Assembly (NCBI RefSeq): GCF_029227915.1
Contig: NC_079884.1
Location: 15,438,001-15,502,000 of the forward strand
Direction: 5' to 3'
DNA: 64,000 bases
From: Hydractinia symbiolongicarpus
Taxonomy: Eukaryota > Cnidaria > Hydrozoa > Anthoathecata > Hydractiniidae
The notes under the pieces are model-generated. The model saw nothing but the letters and a program-made list of their open reading frames with translations. It did no database searches and was not told the DNA's origin. Positions within the stretch are counted from its first letter, which is position 1. Each line of letters opens with the position of its first letter. The position numbers and the translations under genes were made by a program. Positions 36,701 through 48,916 of the stretch are shown here, in pieces.

Positions 36701-39700
36701 TCCTGGATTTCACAGTTTCAGCTCTGTAGTACATTTCCACCAGGTTTTCACACAAGAAGAAAAATGCCATCCCATATGAACTGAAAATATCGAGCATACA
36801 CAGCTCACAAGTACCGACTAATTTCCCTGCCATTCCACCAAAATTTCTGGTTTCTATGTGGACTGTAAGTCCTGCTTATCATTTGGTTAGAAACTACTAA
36901 CTCTAGAGTCTTACTTTGTACTTACTGTATTGTTTTTGCTTGTGGAACCAAACACGACACAACTGAATTGCTAGGGCTGCATTGACTTTTTGGTGTTCGC
37001 CATTAAATGTCAGTTCTAAAGATTTCGTTAACAAAAAGCTACTACTATTAACTTGTACAATGACAAAAATAAAGAATAAATGCACTTGGATAATCCTTTT
37101 TGAATTTGCACGGGAAATAAAGTGGTGAGAACAACCACAGTAACGCTTCAAATAAATAAATATAGCATATAATACATAAATTCATTTTGGATAACTACAG
37201 CGCTCATAAAGAAAAAGGTTAGTTACCTGTCACATCTAAATCATATGAAGATAATTGTGGAACAACATGAAGCGTTGTCTATAACATGAATATATTCAGC
37301 TATAAATGCAGAGTTCTATTCTTGGAATTAACCCATCTAAGCCTTGTATGATTTTAGGTATAATTTACCTAAAATCGTAAGGTGAAATTGAAAACAAAAC
37401 AAAAACTAAACATAACTTTTAAAGGATTGATTGAAAACAATTTTATTTCCTCTATTGTCAAAAACATTTCTGGAGTTTTTCAAAATACGTTTTTTTTTCA
37501 TTTTTTTATGTTTTTCCAGGTTTTAACTCTGAAATGACAGGTGGTAGATTCTAGGATCATAGGAACTAAAAAACAACTACTTCACCTTTAAGTCTTTCGC
37601 TCGATCGAACAGTACCTGCTGTGCCGCATCAACTTGCTCAAGACAAAGTGCTGGTTTTCCTGGCTAAAACAAAATAATGTTAAATATCCAACTTAATAAG
37701 TATATTAAGATAAGGCGTTACAAGCATGCCTTTTCACAGAAAGCCGAATTGAAGAGATGAAAATCATCTTGCTTTCACACAATTCCATTTTTACTTTCTG
37801 TATGGACTTCAGCAATATTATTGTCAAGAATAATATTTTAATATGTTTCAAACATTAGTTCTAAAATTCTAATACCTTCATAATTCCAGATTTATGCCAA
37901 GCTATTTGCTCTATTGTATCTCCAAGAACTGCTGTGTGATCAAGTTCTAGCTTGCAAATGCCAGACACCACTGGGTTTCTAAATACAAAAAATAACTATA
38001 ACGTCAAGCTGCAAGATTTGCTAAATATACAACTTGTTTTCCTAAAATAATACAGTAATTCCGTCTGTGCCAGAAAAAAATGGAGGTGTTCATTCTTTTT
38101 AGAGTCAGAAAAAAAAATTTCTAATTTTTATCCTGTTATGTTATAATGCGTTGAATAGGATTATTGAAGTCATTGTACTTAAGTTTGACGTCTAATAGCT
38201 TTAAAATAGATGGAAATAATTGACACTCCCAACCTATTTAACTAGGAGTCGTCTAAATGGGCTAAATCTACAGAGCTGGACCAATCCACCTGTTTTAAAA
38301 TCAATGGGTTTGAAGAAGTTATTAAAAACCCAGCTAGCGTTTAGTTTAATCTAAACGATTCATTGAAAGCACAATATCCTAAACATTATTTTAATAAACG
38401 TTTCAAACTCTATTAAATCCACTTAATTAAGGAAGTAAAGAATTACGAAATATATTTTTTAAGATCCTGCCTGCTGTGAAACAAGACATTTCCTGCAGAT
38501 CGCCAGGACCAGAATCTTTGATGTTATTGTGATTAAAAGAAAGTATAATTGATTTGCAAATTCAAGAAAAACTACTACCAAATAATAATTGCTTGCTAAC
38601 TTTAAACCGAATTGTGAATTACAATCTAAGCAATAGTGAAACTGGGTTCTTATGGAAAAGTTTTCTTTAAAAAGTCCTACAATCTAAACATGGCCATCGT
38701 GACAAAAAGTAAAAGTACAATATTAAAGAAATTTTAAAGAAGAAAAAAGAAGAAAAATGTTTCCTCGTTCAGATAAAAAGAAATCCAATTAACTTCAGTT
38801 ACTAAAACCTGCAGTAAATAAATAAATAAAAATTAGGAAAAATGTATTCGTGTAGTTTTGAAGCAATCACAAGTGTCAACTCCGACAACTTATTAAAATA
38901 TTAGAAACACAGCAATAATTCCTCAACCTAAAAAATTAGTACAAATGTCCAACTACATAACAAAATAACATACTGCAGAACGTTAGTACAGTCATATGTT
39001 CCACCTATGCCAACTTCCAGAACAACAACATTTACCTGAATAAAACATATTTATTAATGAACTTTAAAGTAGTTTATCTTGCTCCAACATGGATGCAACA
39101 TGTCATAAGTTTAAAAGATTTTGAATAGAAATTACGAAAATTAGAAGATGTTGTCAAAATTTAGCAGAAAATAAAGTGTATATAAATATAATTTATCAGT
39201 CCTTAAAGAAATGTTAAAGAAATGCTTAAATTTTGGTCCCAAAAAACATAAGAACAAGTTACTATTTTTTAAAAAAAGGAAGTCACCATAAACAATTTTA
39301 GGAGGATCTAATTTTTTTAGGTTATTTAGGAGATGGTAGGAAGTGTGGTCCATGTGGCCTGAAGAAAACCATTAAGATATTAAAACGAATATACATTATT
39401 GACAAATGAAGTGGTAGTTTAATGTAAGAACATACTATAATACAAGTAATATTAGTCTAATACTAATCAACATTGTATGAAATGCCATAATATCAATCAA
39501 AACGCAAAACTACAAAAATTTCCCAAGAAGAGTTCCTGCAAATGTTGTTTAAATCGTTTAGTAGTAAAAATGAAAAATTTACCTGTTCTTGCAAAAAAAC
39601 ATAATAAGCCATTAACGTCAGGAATCGAAAATAACCAGGCATTTCATTTTCTTCTGCCTAAATGAATATCTTAGGAAATATATAATACATCAACATGGAG

Positions 39701-42700
39701 CTTTATATAGTTACATATTGAATTATACATACAGAAGAGGAAGCCACCAGAGCATCATAACATTCAAAAAAGTATTTCGCAAAAAGTTCTCTTGGTAAGG
39801 GTTTGCCCCCAATACGTATTCTTTCTCGGACTTCTAGAAGATGAGGTGAGCTAAAGATGATTGTTATTTGTGATACAAAATAAAATTTGATTCAATATTT
39901 TAATGTACAATTTTAAAAATACTAGAAATAAAATTACCTGTAAAAACCAGTCTGCAAACCAGCATGTCTCATTATGCTTTCACAAAATGCTGACACTGAA
40001 CCCTGTAATAATTCACAATAATTTGTTTGATTAAATGCTGAGTTTTCTAATTTGTCTAGCTACAACATATACAATGTCAATTTGACATTATTATTTAAGA
40101 AAACATGTGTATCATAAGTGCTTGTATGCCAAGGTACTTTTACAAATGCTGGCCAGCTGCAACCAGATGATAAGTTTTGTCGAGGAAAATTTTAAAGTAG
40201 CTCTATTCCTTTTTTACTATGCATGGTTTGTTGACCTGTCCAAACTTTTCACAGTGTGTCCACTAGAACATTCTGTATAAAAATTGGCAGTGATGACAAT
40301 TAAAAGGATGTGGGGAAAAAAATAGAGAAGGACAATATCCAAAAAATATTGCTGAACCACTGAAAGGTTCTGTGAAGTTTGTTGCAATTTTTTTCATACA
40401 GAAAGATGCCTGATTGTCTGAAATAGGCAAAATTAAAATTAAAAAAAAAATCTGCTATGCTGAAACCTTATTTTAAACGAGTCCTGTCTCTTTAGCATTA
40501 CCTAGAAAATCTGGTCAAAATAAACTGCGCTTTTGACTTATATTGTGCCAAAAGAGACCAGATTAATGTTTTTAATAAAAAAAGGTTTAAATAAACCCTT
40601 ATCAAAAAATGGATAATGTCCCACATACCTCACAACTTCATTTCTGTACGCTTTAAATGTATTGAATTTTCTATTGTTTTTAATTTCAAAAGAATCAGTG
40701 CGTGAGGTGCTCGACCGAGTCTTTTTCGCAAAAAAATGATCAAATTCCATATTCTCCTTTAATAGAGGCTAACTTTTTTCTATTAAAATCTGACTGTAAC
40801 ACGCTGCAGGCACGTGATTATTGCATTGAAAGTGTGCCTAATATAAGTCGGTAAACATTGCTGTTAAAAACTTCAACATTACGTTTGGAAATAAGCGTTT
40901 AACCATGATATTAACCTATTTTTGCAGGCTTGAGTATACCACTTTGATCATGAAAAACAATATAGATAGATATGCGCCGGACGAGTGCCGACAAAATGTG
41001 TGCTGGATTAATGTTTATTCTAACTAAAGAAATAACTTCTTATAACAGAACGTCGTTTTAAAACGAGATATAAACTTTTTCTTTTTGTTTACAAAAGTGT
41101 CGAGCATGTGCTTCTTCGCTAATTATGTTAACATAAAAACAAAAGAAATTTTACCGATTTCAATATGGCTTCTTGTTTTGATAATATTATCAAATTCATC
41201 ATCAAATTATCTAATTGTTTTTATAACCAATCATAGTTGCGAATTGTTATTCACGAATAATTTAGTCACACAACCGCCAAAATTTCAAATTAAGTTTCTA
41301 TACAGACACCTGCTAGAACCTCACGCAGTGTTTCAATAGAATTAAAAGAGTTGTTTCTCCTTCCGTATTCTTTCCTCCAAGCACATACATAGTCTTTTTA
41401 GATTCTTGTTAATTACATTAAATAATTCCACCAAGTCTATATTATCTTACAATAGTTAAATTCTTTTAACTTTGCATGTGGATATTTTGAGTACAAAGGA
41501 TGTTACCAATTTACTTTATACTACTATAAACTTGTTTTTTTTCTTCTTTTTATGCAAGCAAATTTAAACTTTTGGGTGACTATAACTGACATGAGTTTCA
41601 TGTTGGATACAAGCCCTGTTTGTTTATACCTTAGTGTACTGAATCTTGAAAATTATTTAGAATATTACATAACAAATGCAAAAAAGGGTAGCACTTGGGC
41701 AGAAAAAAAACTTAAAAAACACTGTATAAAAAAGAGATAATGGTAAGTAACAGCAACAAAAAATGTTTTCTCATCCTGAGTGTTGACATTTGTAAGAAAA
41801 TGTTGGTAAAACAACACTACCTTTCCCTTTGTTCCACTCACATGAATTACATTCAACTGATCCAAATCACAAACCTAAAAAAAGCAAACAATCAAAACCA
41901 TCTTTTATAAACCAATAAAGAGTATAGATACTCCTAAACTTATTTCAATCCAATTGATCCTTTGTGAAGGGTGCAACAGCTACTCACATTTATGTTAAGT
42001 CTTTTAAGAAAACATTCCATATTTGGTAAACTGTTTCGCTGTAGTGTACCTCTCTCCTTTCTCATTTGTGCAATGACAGCAGCATTAGTTTGAAGTCCAT
42101 TTAACGTGCAAATAGCATCCTGAAAAAAGGAGCAATTTAAAATGCAAAAAAAATTAAACCGATGGAAGGTCCTGTAAACTTACAAAGAAATGGTGTAGTT
42201 TTCCAGCTTTACTGAAAGAATCTTAAGTTTTCCACCTTGTCTCCATTTGGATACCATGATTTGTGGTCTGGAAACCATGTTCATTGGTATGTCTGAGTAG
42301 CAATTGATTTTATCTAAGCTGTTTTTAAAATGACTAGGCCATCATCAAGATAGAGCAGCCAGGCTCAACATTTCAAGCAACAGAGGAAAAACCATCTTTT
42401 AAATTGAGGGGGAGAAAAACCTGACCCTAAACAGAGCATTAGACATTATCAGAGCAAAAATTATTTAATAATTACTTTAAGAATTAAGGCTCAATATATC
42501 AATAACAAAGATTGTTATAGATATAGTTCTTAAAGCAAGAGTTGCCTTTGGGAAAAAAATTATTTTAAAAAGAGCATATAAATAGTGTTCTGCCCAGATT
42601 ATGCACGACAGCTTGCCCTGCTTATAAACAGGGCAGAAAATACATGATTGGGGCAACATAATCAAGATTGACCGGTTGTGAATGACAGTAAAAAAATATT

Positions 42701-43204
42701 ATTTTGTTAAATATTATTATGTTAAAAATTATCATTTTAACATAATCGAAGCCGACCAGCTTTTATATGTATGTATTCATCATCACTTCTGACAAGAAAA
42801 TAGCCCTGGTGGCAAATTATTCTCAAATGAGACTAAATTTCTTGGAAACTAAATTTAGTGATTCGAAAGTTTGCAAGTTTAATAACTTTTCATAAAACTT
42901 AATTTTCCGCAAAACAAATAACAGCGCTTAAAATAAATATTTGATCACTGCCGGTCATACTGACTGTCAGAGATCCAAAATGGCTGGTCAAATTGAATTT
43001 TTCGGCGGTCAAAAATATATGTGATTCCTTGCGAAACGGTTTTAATCACGAAATTTGATATTTATTCCACTTTGATGTTTTAAATTATTCTTATGCCTCC
43101 CTAATGAAATACAAGTCCCATTGACCTACCTTCACGTTGGTATACTTCGTCAAGTGAATACACAATGAACGATAATTAGTCAACTTTGCTTCCCTCGCGC
43201 TCAT
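33777..43204 (-). CDS. FPGS: Folylpolyglutamate synthase, 17 exons
   Basis: ATP-dependent ligase that adds gamma-glutamates to folates in cytosol and mitochondria, retaining them for one-carbon metabolism. Exons, 5' to 3': 43204-43130, 42119-41988, 41874-41821, 40002-39938, 39850-39733, 39657-39583, 39035-38974, 37978-37876, 37663-37586, 37278-37227, 37015-36926, 36187-36074, 35942-35845, 34834-34782, 34707-34632, 34405-34339, 34147-33777. All are GT-AG and phase-consistent, giving about 560 aa (human 587). Motifs: P-loop HVSGTKGKGS at about 80-89 split across exons 3/4, SSPHLLEVRERIRI at 109-122, EVGIGGTYDCTN at 180-191, LDHTAVLGDT at 206-215, the lysine of WHKSGI at 223, FYIDGAHTPGS at 360-370 and the C-terminal TGSLHLVGGVL at 538. 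All expected catalytic blocks are present and intact. Exon 1 (25 codons from the only in-frame ATG) is not conserved and lies inside a mobile element. It shows no obvious mitochondrial leader, so another first exon is possible. Confidence 0.96.
40538..40750 (-). other. Open frame in FPGS intron 3, possible isolated exon
   Basis: The minus strand reads ATGGAATTTGATCATTTTTT and stays open through a lysine/serine-rich segment to a good GTATGT donor near 40630. No partner exon or family was recognised. It may be a chance frame, repeat-derived coding DNA or an alternative first exon. Confidence 0.2.
42588..42670 (+). repeat. Dispersed repeat with TGCCCTG palindrome
   Basis: GTTCTGCCCAGATTATGCA, then TGCCCTG/CAGGGCA arms (42614-42635) around CTTATAAA, then GCAACATAATCAAG. 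An inverted relative at about 47255-47375 shares TGTTCTGCC-AGATT, the TTATAAACAG core and ATAATC blocks. Probably two decayed copies of one MITE family. Confidence 0.5.
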
Positions 43205-44274
43205 AAAAGCAAGCTGCCTGGGAACTAGGTTGCACGTGTTAGTGTTGCATTCGGCACTGCCGACATGAAACACAAAGATACCGCAGTTGTGTCGACAAAA
43301 AAATTGCTGGCGTTATTTTGTTGTGAAATTTGAATGAATGCCACGATCAAAAACGGTCGGTGTTTTTATGAAGAACGTAAGGTATAGAGAACATTAAATT
43401 CTGCCCCTTTCCTTCATGCTGACACTCTTATGCTCGGCTGGTGCATTACACTCAGACTCAAACGAAAGACGGAAGACCATTTGGAACCATGCCACAAGTC
43501 AGTCCAACCTTCATTGTCACAGAGAATACTGCGAAAAGAGTGCACACCCCTGCAAGTTAAATATAACCAGAACATGGGAGAGGTTAGGTGTCCTGTACCT
43601 TAATACAGCTTTCGGACGAATGTTCTCGTAATGTAATACCAAAGAAAAAACATGTTGAATAAAGTTTAAAAAATCTTTTTAAAAGGGGAAAGAGAAATCA
43701 AATATGTTTAGTAATAATAATCAAAAAAAAAATGTATATCGTATTAAAAAGAAGTCCAGAAGTTCTGTCTCCCACACGACACAGCAGGCAATAATTCAGT
43801 CCTGCCCTCGGTTTTGTGAGAAGAGGTGTTCTGCAAAGACTCTAACAATTGAGTCTTCTGTACAGTTTTGCTTCATGTTAAGCTGTGCCCGTGACAAGCA
43901 TTTTCAAAGCATGCCACCGGCGAAATCTGCAATATACAACCTAATGAATTCATCTCGAAAAATAAAAAGCCAGTAACATTAGAAAAGAACAACAGGTGTT
44001 ATTACGCAATGCAATGTATTGAATTTCTAATTAAATTTCGTGATTGAAAACGCTGCTCCATTATCTATATGAAAAATGTGTATGAATCAATGGTAAATAA
44101 ATGTGAAGCGAGATATTTAGATTATTATCTATTCTTAATAGTAGATAAATAATTTTTTTTGCGAAGCAAGGAATCGATCGCTGGTCAGTCTGACCGCTCG
44201 TAACATGATCCTGACGGTCAATTAACAAAATTCGGCGGTCAGTGACCGTTGACCGGCCGTTATTTTAAGGGCTG
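42922..44274. mobile_element. TIR element (hAT-like termini) spanning FPGS exon 1
   Basis: The left end is CAGCGCTTAAAATAA (42922) and the right end, read inward, is CAGCCCTTAAAATAA (44274). Both are followed by repeated CGGTCA/TGGTCA motifs and, about 115 bp in, a shared GATTCCTTGC. AATAA flanks both sides, a possible 5-bp duplication or AT-rich chance. CAG-starting termini suggest hAT, though the 8-bp duplication expected of hAT is not seen. The interior holds FPGS exon 1 on the minus strand and two unrecognised plus-strand open frames (43416-43631 and 43704-43976), but no recognisable transposase. Confidence 0.6.
43179..43232 (-). repeat. CAACCTAG-type terminal sequence overlapping the FPGS start codon
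   Basis: On the minus strand, CAACCTAGTTCCCAGGCAGC is followed about 30 nt later by GGGAAGCAAAGTTG. The ends form a loose inverted repeat resembling the CAACCTCGTTCCCAGGG MITE family. The FPGS ATG (43204-43202) lies between them. A lone related end is at 3753-3772. Confidence 0.4.
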
Positions 44275-45119
44275 AATAATATAGGTCATCCCCAGAATTC
44301 AATCTCTACAAAAAATAAAAATGAGCCTACCCATCTGTGAAATTTATTTACTTCAAAGCATATTATGTTGAAATGTACTCACAAGAGAAGTTTATATTAA
44401 AAATTAGGTCAAGACTTTTTTCGTTATGCCTAGTTTTCAATGGTGTTTTATTCTGCAAAGAAAAATTATGTGAAACTTTTTTCTTTCGCTGTGTCTACAA
44501 TCGTGGTCACAATATGCTGGGACAAGACAACAAATTTCGAAGTTCGCCACAAGTAATTGCGTAGGCTCATTCTATATTAGATTCACACATCTTGAACTTG
44601 TCAAAGTTCACTTGTCAATGTGCAGAGTGGACTTAGGGCTTCGGATCTTAGGTTATTTGGTAAATACAAAATTCTGAAAACGTGCTAATTGTCGCTGACG
44701 TCAGCAAGGCTAATAATCACGAATTTTGGGGCCTTCGTGGTCCCCGACGTGAATTATTTCGGTGAGGGCGTGATAAAGAATGTGACTAGCAACTTTTCAA
44801 CCCTCTCTGCCTGGCCTACTTGTGTGCAAAAGTGGCGACTTTGCAGCCTGCCGGCTGCAGAGTCTTGACTATTTGACTGTTTTGTCCATATTTGAATAAC
44901 GAGTAAAAAACTGCCTTAGTGTCAATATTTTTGTCCACGATTGTAGATAGATATATTTTTCGTGTATAATGAGCGTTTATACTTTTAGTTAAAAATAATT
45001 TACTAAGAAATTGCACACAAAATTCATAAATAGTTATAACAGTTACTATAGCTATGTTTTAAATATAAATATAACTGTTTCGTTTTTCAACAGTTAAAAA
45101 AGAGTTGTTTACAGTTTAA
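44275..45119. other. Intergenic, nothing identified
   Basis: AT-rich sequence with the palindrome GCTGACGTCAGC at about 44693-44704, the same 12-mer as near 10900. No gene or clear element boundary. Confidence 0.35.
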
Positions 45120-47200
45120 AAATGTTATGTGATCAAATAAACTTCATTGGTGGTTCACTAATGAGGGTTGTGGAAGTTGTTATAAGCTCGACACAGGGAA
45201 AACCATAAAACAAAGTATAAGGAAGGGTTAGTGATAGCAATACTTACCCTTAGGAGTAATGGTATTGATAGTAATAGAGTGGTATTTCAAAGTTTGATGC
45301 AGAAAAAAGCAGAATTATACATAGTTACTAAGATAATGTTCAAAGAGAAGAGATTTTAATTGGGCTATAGACAAGGACCGAAAGTTTTTATTGGTTTTTA
45401 ATTGCAGATTGTTCCAGTCATGAGTGCGTTTATGTGTGATAGAGTTTGAGCCATAATTAATGGTTTTCGAATATGGAATAATAAACATAGGAATGAAAAC
45501 TGGAGATGGGTTGTACAGAATCCTTAAATACAATAGGAAGCTTGTTATTGAAAAGGTCATGTATAAAGGCTGAAATATACTATCTATCATTTTTCAATGA
45601 TATATTCCAATGACAATAATCTTATGTATGAACTGTGCGTGGAGAAAATTGCAGAGTATATGCGATTTTTAAGAATGCCGCCAAATATTCTTGATGAGCT
45701 CCTTAATCTCATAGAAGTTGACATTGAGAAAAAAACAGCACAATTACGAAACCCAATTCCTGCTAAAAGGCTGACTTCTCCAAATCTCAAAAAAATTTTC
45801 AGTCGCTTCTTGCGTCTTCATTCTCGGGTGAATTATCTTGTTCAAATCTTTGTTTTTAACTATGTTTACGCCTAAATATATATCGCGTGCAACAAACACG
45901 TGTGCAAAAACAATGGATTTGATTTAAAACAATAGAAAAAAATGTCATTGAAAAATTAAAAGCTGAACATGTTCAACTTTTAATTTTTAAGGGACATTTT
46001 TTTTCTGTATACACTGTCATTTTTCAATGATAATTGGAAAATGATCATTGAAAAATGATAGTGTATTTTAGCATTAAGCAAGCAGTTTAGAGTGCTTAAA
46101 TAGTCAGATACTTTTAAGATGTTTGATTTTTTGTACAGTGGATTGGATGATTCACACTGATTTTTAAAATGTATTATTCTTAGGGTTTTATTTTGGAGAA
46201 CAATATTTTTTGTTTGAGCATGTTGTTACTCTGTGCACAAACTTGAAGTCTGTAAGTTAAATGCGATTGGAAGATTGCATAATAGATATTGATGAGAGTT
46301 TCTTGCGAGACAAAGTACCTCATTTTAGCTAACATACCAACGGCACGACTAAGCTGTGAAGTGAGTGTATTCATATGTTTCTCATACCGTAAATGCTCAT
46401 CTGGGATGACACCTAAGTATTTTGTATAACTACTTGGAAGAATTTTCTGTCCACTTATTTTAAAATTGAGGTGTTTACTAATGGTTTTCTTGGGGGATTT
46501 AAATATAATGAGCTCAGTTTTATTAACATTAAGAGAAATTTTATTAGCTTTCAACCAGTTGCACAGCAAATTTAAATCCTGGTTTGTACGAGCATTGAGT
46601 TTCTTCAAGGATTTGTTTACTTGAAGAAGACTTGTGTCATCTGCAAAATGGAAAACATCTGAGTGGAAAATTGAAGAGTGTAGATCTTTATATAAATTAA
46701 AAATAACAGGGGACCAAGGACAGACCCAGAAATTTCAACATGTTGGGTTCTACCTTTTAGATAAGATTTAATCCAATTATTTGTGATTCCTCTGATACCA
46801 TAGAAGGAAAGTTTATCAAGAAATATTTTGTGTTCCACAGTGTCAAAAGCTTTTTGAAAATCAACAAAAACTCCAACTGCAAATTCACCTTTGTCAATAG
46901 CATTTCTGATTTTTTCAGTTTTTTGAATGAGGGCATGATTGGTGCTGTGGTTGTTCCTAAATCCAAACTGGTTTTTATATAAGAGAAAATTATGTCTTAG
47001 AAATTTATAGAGACGATTATAATATAATTTTTCAAAGATTTTGGCAATATTGGACAATAATGATATAGGGCGATAATTTTCAATACAGTGTAATTCTCCT
47101 TTTTTATAAACTGGCATAATTCTTTTTCAGTCAAATTTGGGAAGATACCAGTAGCTAAGTCAATAGCTCTAGTCAATGTTTCATTCTCAAAAGTTCAAAG
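45120..47200 (-). mobile_element. Non-LTR retrotransposon remnant (CR1/L2/jockey-like), reverse transcriptase
   Basis: The minus strand reads through a decayed reverse transcriptase: ENYRPISLLSNIAKIFEKL, then FGFRNNHSTNHAL, VGVFVDFQKAFDTVEHKI and GSVLGPLLFLIYI. The catalytic FADD block follows at 46636-46647 in a shifted frame, then the thumb-side SKTELIIF-like and KYLGVIPDEHLRYEKHM segments. The end of the protein (HSWNNLQLK) lies near 45430. Frameshifts at about 46640-46680 and elsewhere inactivate it. A second element interrupts it at 45585-46060. No 5' end or first ORF is visible, so it is 5'-truncated; the 3' end is placed only roughly. Confidence 0.82.
45585..46060 (+). mobile_element. 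TIR element nested in the retrotransposon, with PIF/Harbinger-like peptide
   Basis: Bounded by CTATCATTTTTCAATGAT on the left and ATCATTGAAAAATGATAG on the right (46043-46060). The right end also forms a long hairpin with a second copy of the motif at about 46013-46063. Inside, plus strand 45597-45875 encodes RFLRMPPNILDELLNLIE and KKTAQLRNPIPAKRLT, which look like the N-terminal segment of PIF/Harbinger transposases. The catalytic part is missing. Interrupted retrotransposon sense resumes on both sides, so this insertion is the younger event. Confidence 0.6.
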
Positions 47201-48490
47201 AAAATGCTTATTACAGCCTGCCTGGCCAGCCATTATATATAGCGTTCTTAACCCAGTAACCATGACATAATCAAGGCAAAAAAAACATAATAAGGTCATG
47301 CGTACATAATCCGGCCGTACTGTTTATAAACAGGCATTTTTTGCAATCTTGGCAGAACAATAGGTCTAGGTTTAGCTAGTTAAAAATAGTGTTATTATTA
47401 TTAAAAACAATTATTATCAGGGACAAATAAAAAAGTATGATACTAGTGAATTTGTATTCATGAAAAATTAAGGATGCAAATAAATTAAAGTTTATAATAT
47501 AAGAGGCAAAGTTATTGGTTTGGTATTTTTTTTAAGCTCTTGCAATTCTAGCTACGTAAAGCTACTTGAGACCATTCACCATTGATAAAACTGGAACAGT
47601 TTTTTGCTTATCTCATTAGTTTCTGGGCGCAGAACTCATATTTAGTTAAATTACCTTGCAACTTAACTTACTTCGTATGTCTTTTCTCCTATCTTTTTAC
47701 GACCCTTAACCATGTCTGTTGCCAGTAGAGAGAACCAACTACGACGACTATGATTGTAAAACAAGTAAGATCTGTCGCAACAAAATTTGCTCGTGTTTAA
47801 AGCTAAACCAATATTTACTCTTCTAATATTAGATATAATACATTTCATAGCTTTTCCAGAACAGGTTGCAGGTCCAAGCATAACTTAAGGAATTTGACTT
47901 GACCTTATCCGCACACGTGTGAGCACGCAGTTTGTTTTGTTATTGTTAATTCTTGACAAAGGGGAGACATTGCCTATTTATTATTCCGCCTTTCCTGAAT
48001 TACCCGATTACCACCGACTTTCCGGAACTCCGTTGTTATTATGTGATTTGAGGGGTGAAAGGGAATGAATGAATGAATATAGGAGAAATATAACATTGAA
48101 AGAGTTATGGTTTTTATTTTCCAAGAAATGTGCAACCTTGTTTCCAAGGCTTTTATTGCTTTTATTACTTCTTGATAGGTACGGTAAGAATGCTCTGTAT
48201 GAAAAAGGTTGGAGAAGAGATTATGTGGTAACTTTTTTTGGTCCTGTAAACGAGAAGTTAAACCTTTATTCAATATTTTTAAATTGATAAATTTACTGTA
48301 GTAAATAAATATAAAAAGGATTGAGGAGCGGAAAGAGGTCTCCTATGTTCGCAAGCGAAAAATTATACTTTTTAATCAAGAAAAAGGATTTTTATTATAT
48401 AAATACATTCATTTTTTAGCAAGTGAAAACGGCAAATACATTGAAAAAAAAAGGTTTTTGCAAAAAAAATTACAAAGAATTCTTGAGTTT
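47201..48490. other. Intergenic with dispersed-repeat fragment
   Basis: The inverted relative of the 42588 repeat lies at about 47255-47375. Open frames at 47663-48287 show no family resemblance and no splice context, so none is called. Nothing else recognised. Confidence 0.35.
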
Positions 48491-48575
48491 TATCCGAGGT
48501 TCTATTTGTCCGTGGTTCTATTTATCCGAGGTTCTATTTATCTGAGGTTCTAGTTATCCGAGGTTCGAATTACCC
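48491..48575 (+). repeat. Tandem repeat, 16-bp unit, about 5 copies
   Basis: Imperfect copies of TATCCGAGGTTCTATT, ending directly before the SINE copy at 48590. Confidence 0.8.
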
Positions 48576-48589
48576 AGAGTTACCGACTG

Positions 48590-48700
48590 GTACCTTGTGG
48601 TAGAGCGTTCTCTTCCACTGCGAGAGACTTTAGATCCCAAACCGGATTCATGCCAGAACCTATAAAAGTGTGAATCTATTCTTTCTGCTTTGGCGAAAAA
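48590..48700 (+). mobile_element. tRNA-derived SINE, second copy (head only clear)
   Basis: CTTGTGGTAGAGCGTTCTC (box A) and a decayed box B, followed by the shared block TATAAAAGTGTGAATC and CTTTCTGCTT also found in the 7781 copy. The body beyond about 48700 is not alignable by eye. Confidence 0.6.
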
Positions 48701-48916
48701 AGGACCGGCGTTAAAGGGATCGGTGTTAAATTAGGGTCAGCGTAATAAGAGCCAACCAGGTACTGTTTTTAAAAAGCGACATTATTTTTTCGGTGCACCG
48801 CCCGACTGGTAAATCATGACCAGTCAAAAATTTAATTTTTCCTTATTTCCGGAATATCGGTTGAACCTTGATGTCGTTTGTACATACAAAATCTAAAGAA
48901 AAAATGATATTTCAGC

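Noticed and set aside
36591-36833. Minus-strand open frame in FPGS intron 11
   Set aside because: Looks repeat-derived, lacks splice phase with FPGS, and the adjoining exons join without it.
43416-43976. Two plus-strand open frames upstream of FPGS as a divergent gene
   Set aside because: They lie inside the TIR element, show no recognised domain, and no consistent splicing joins them.
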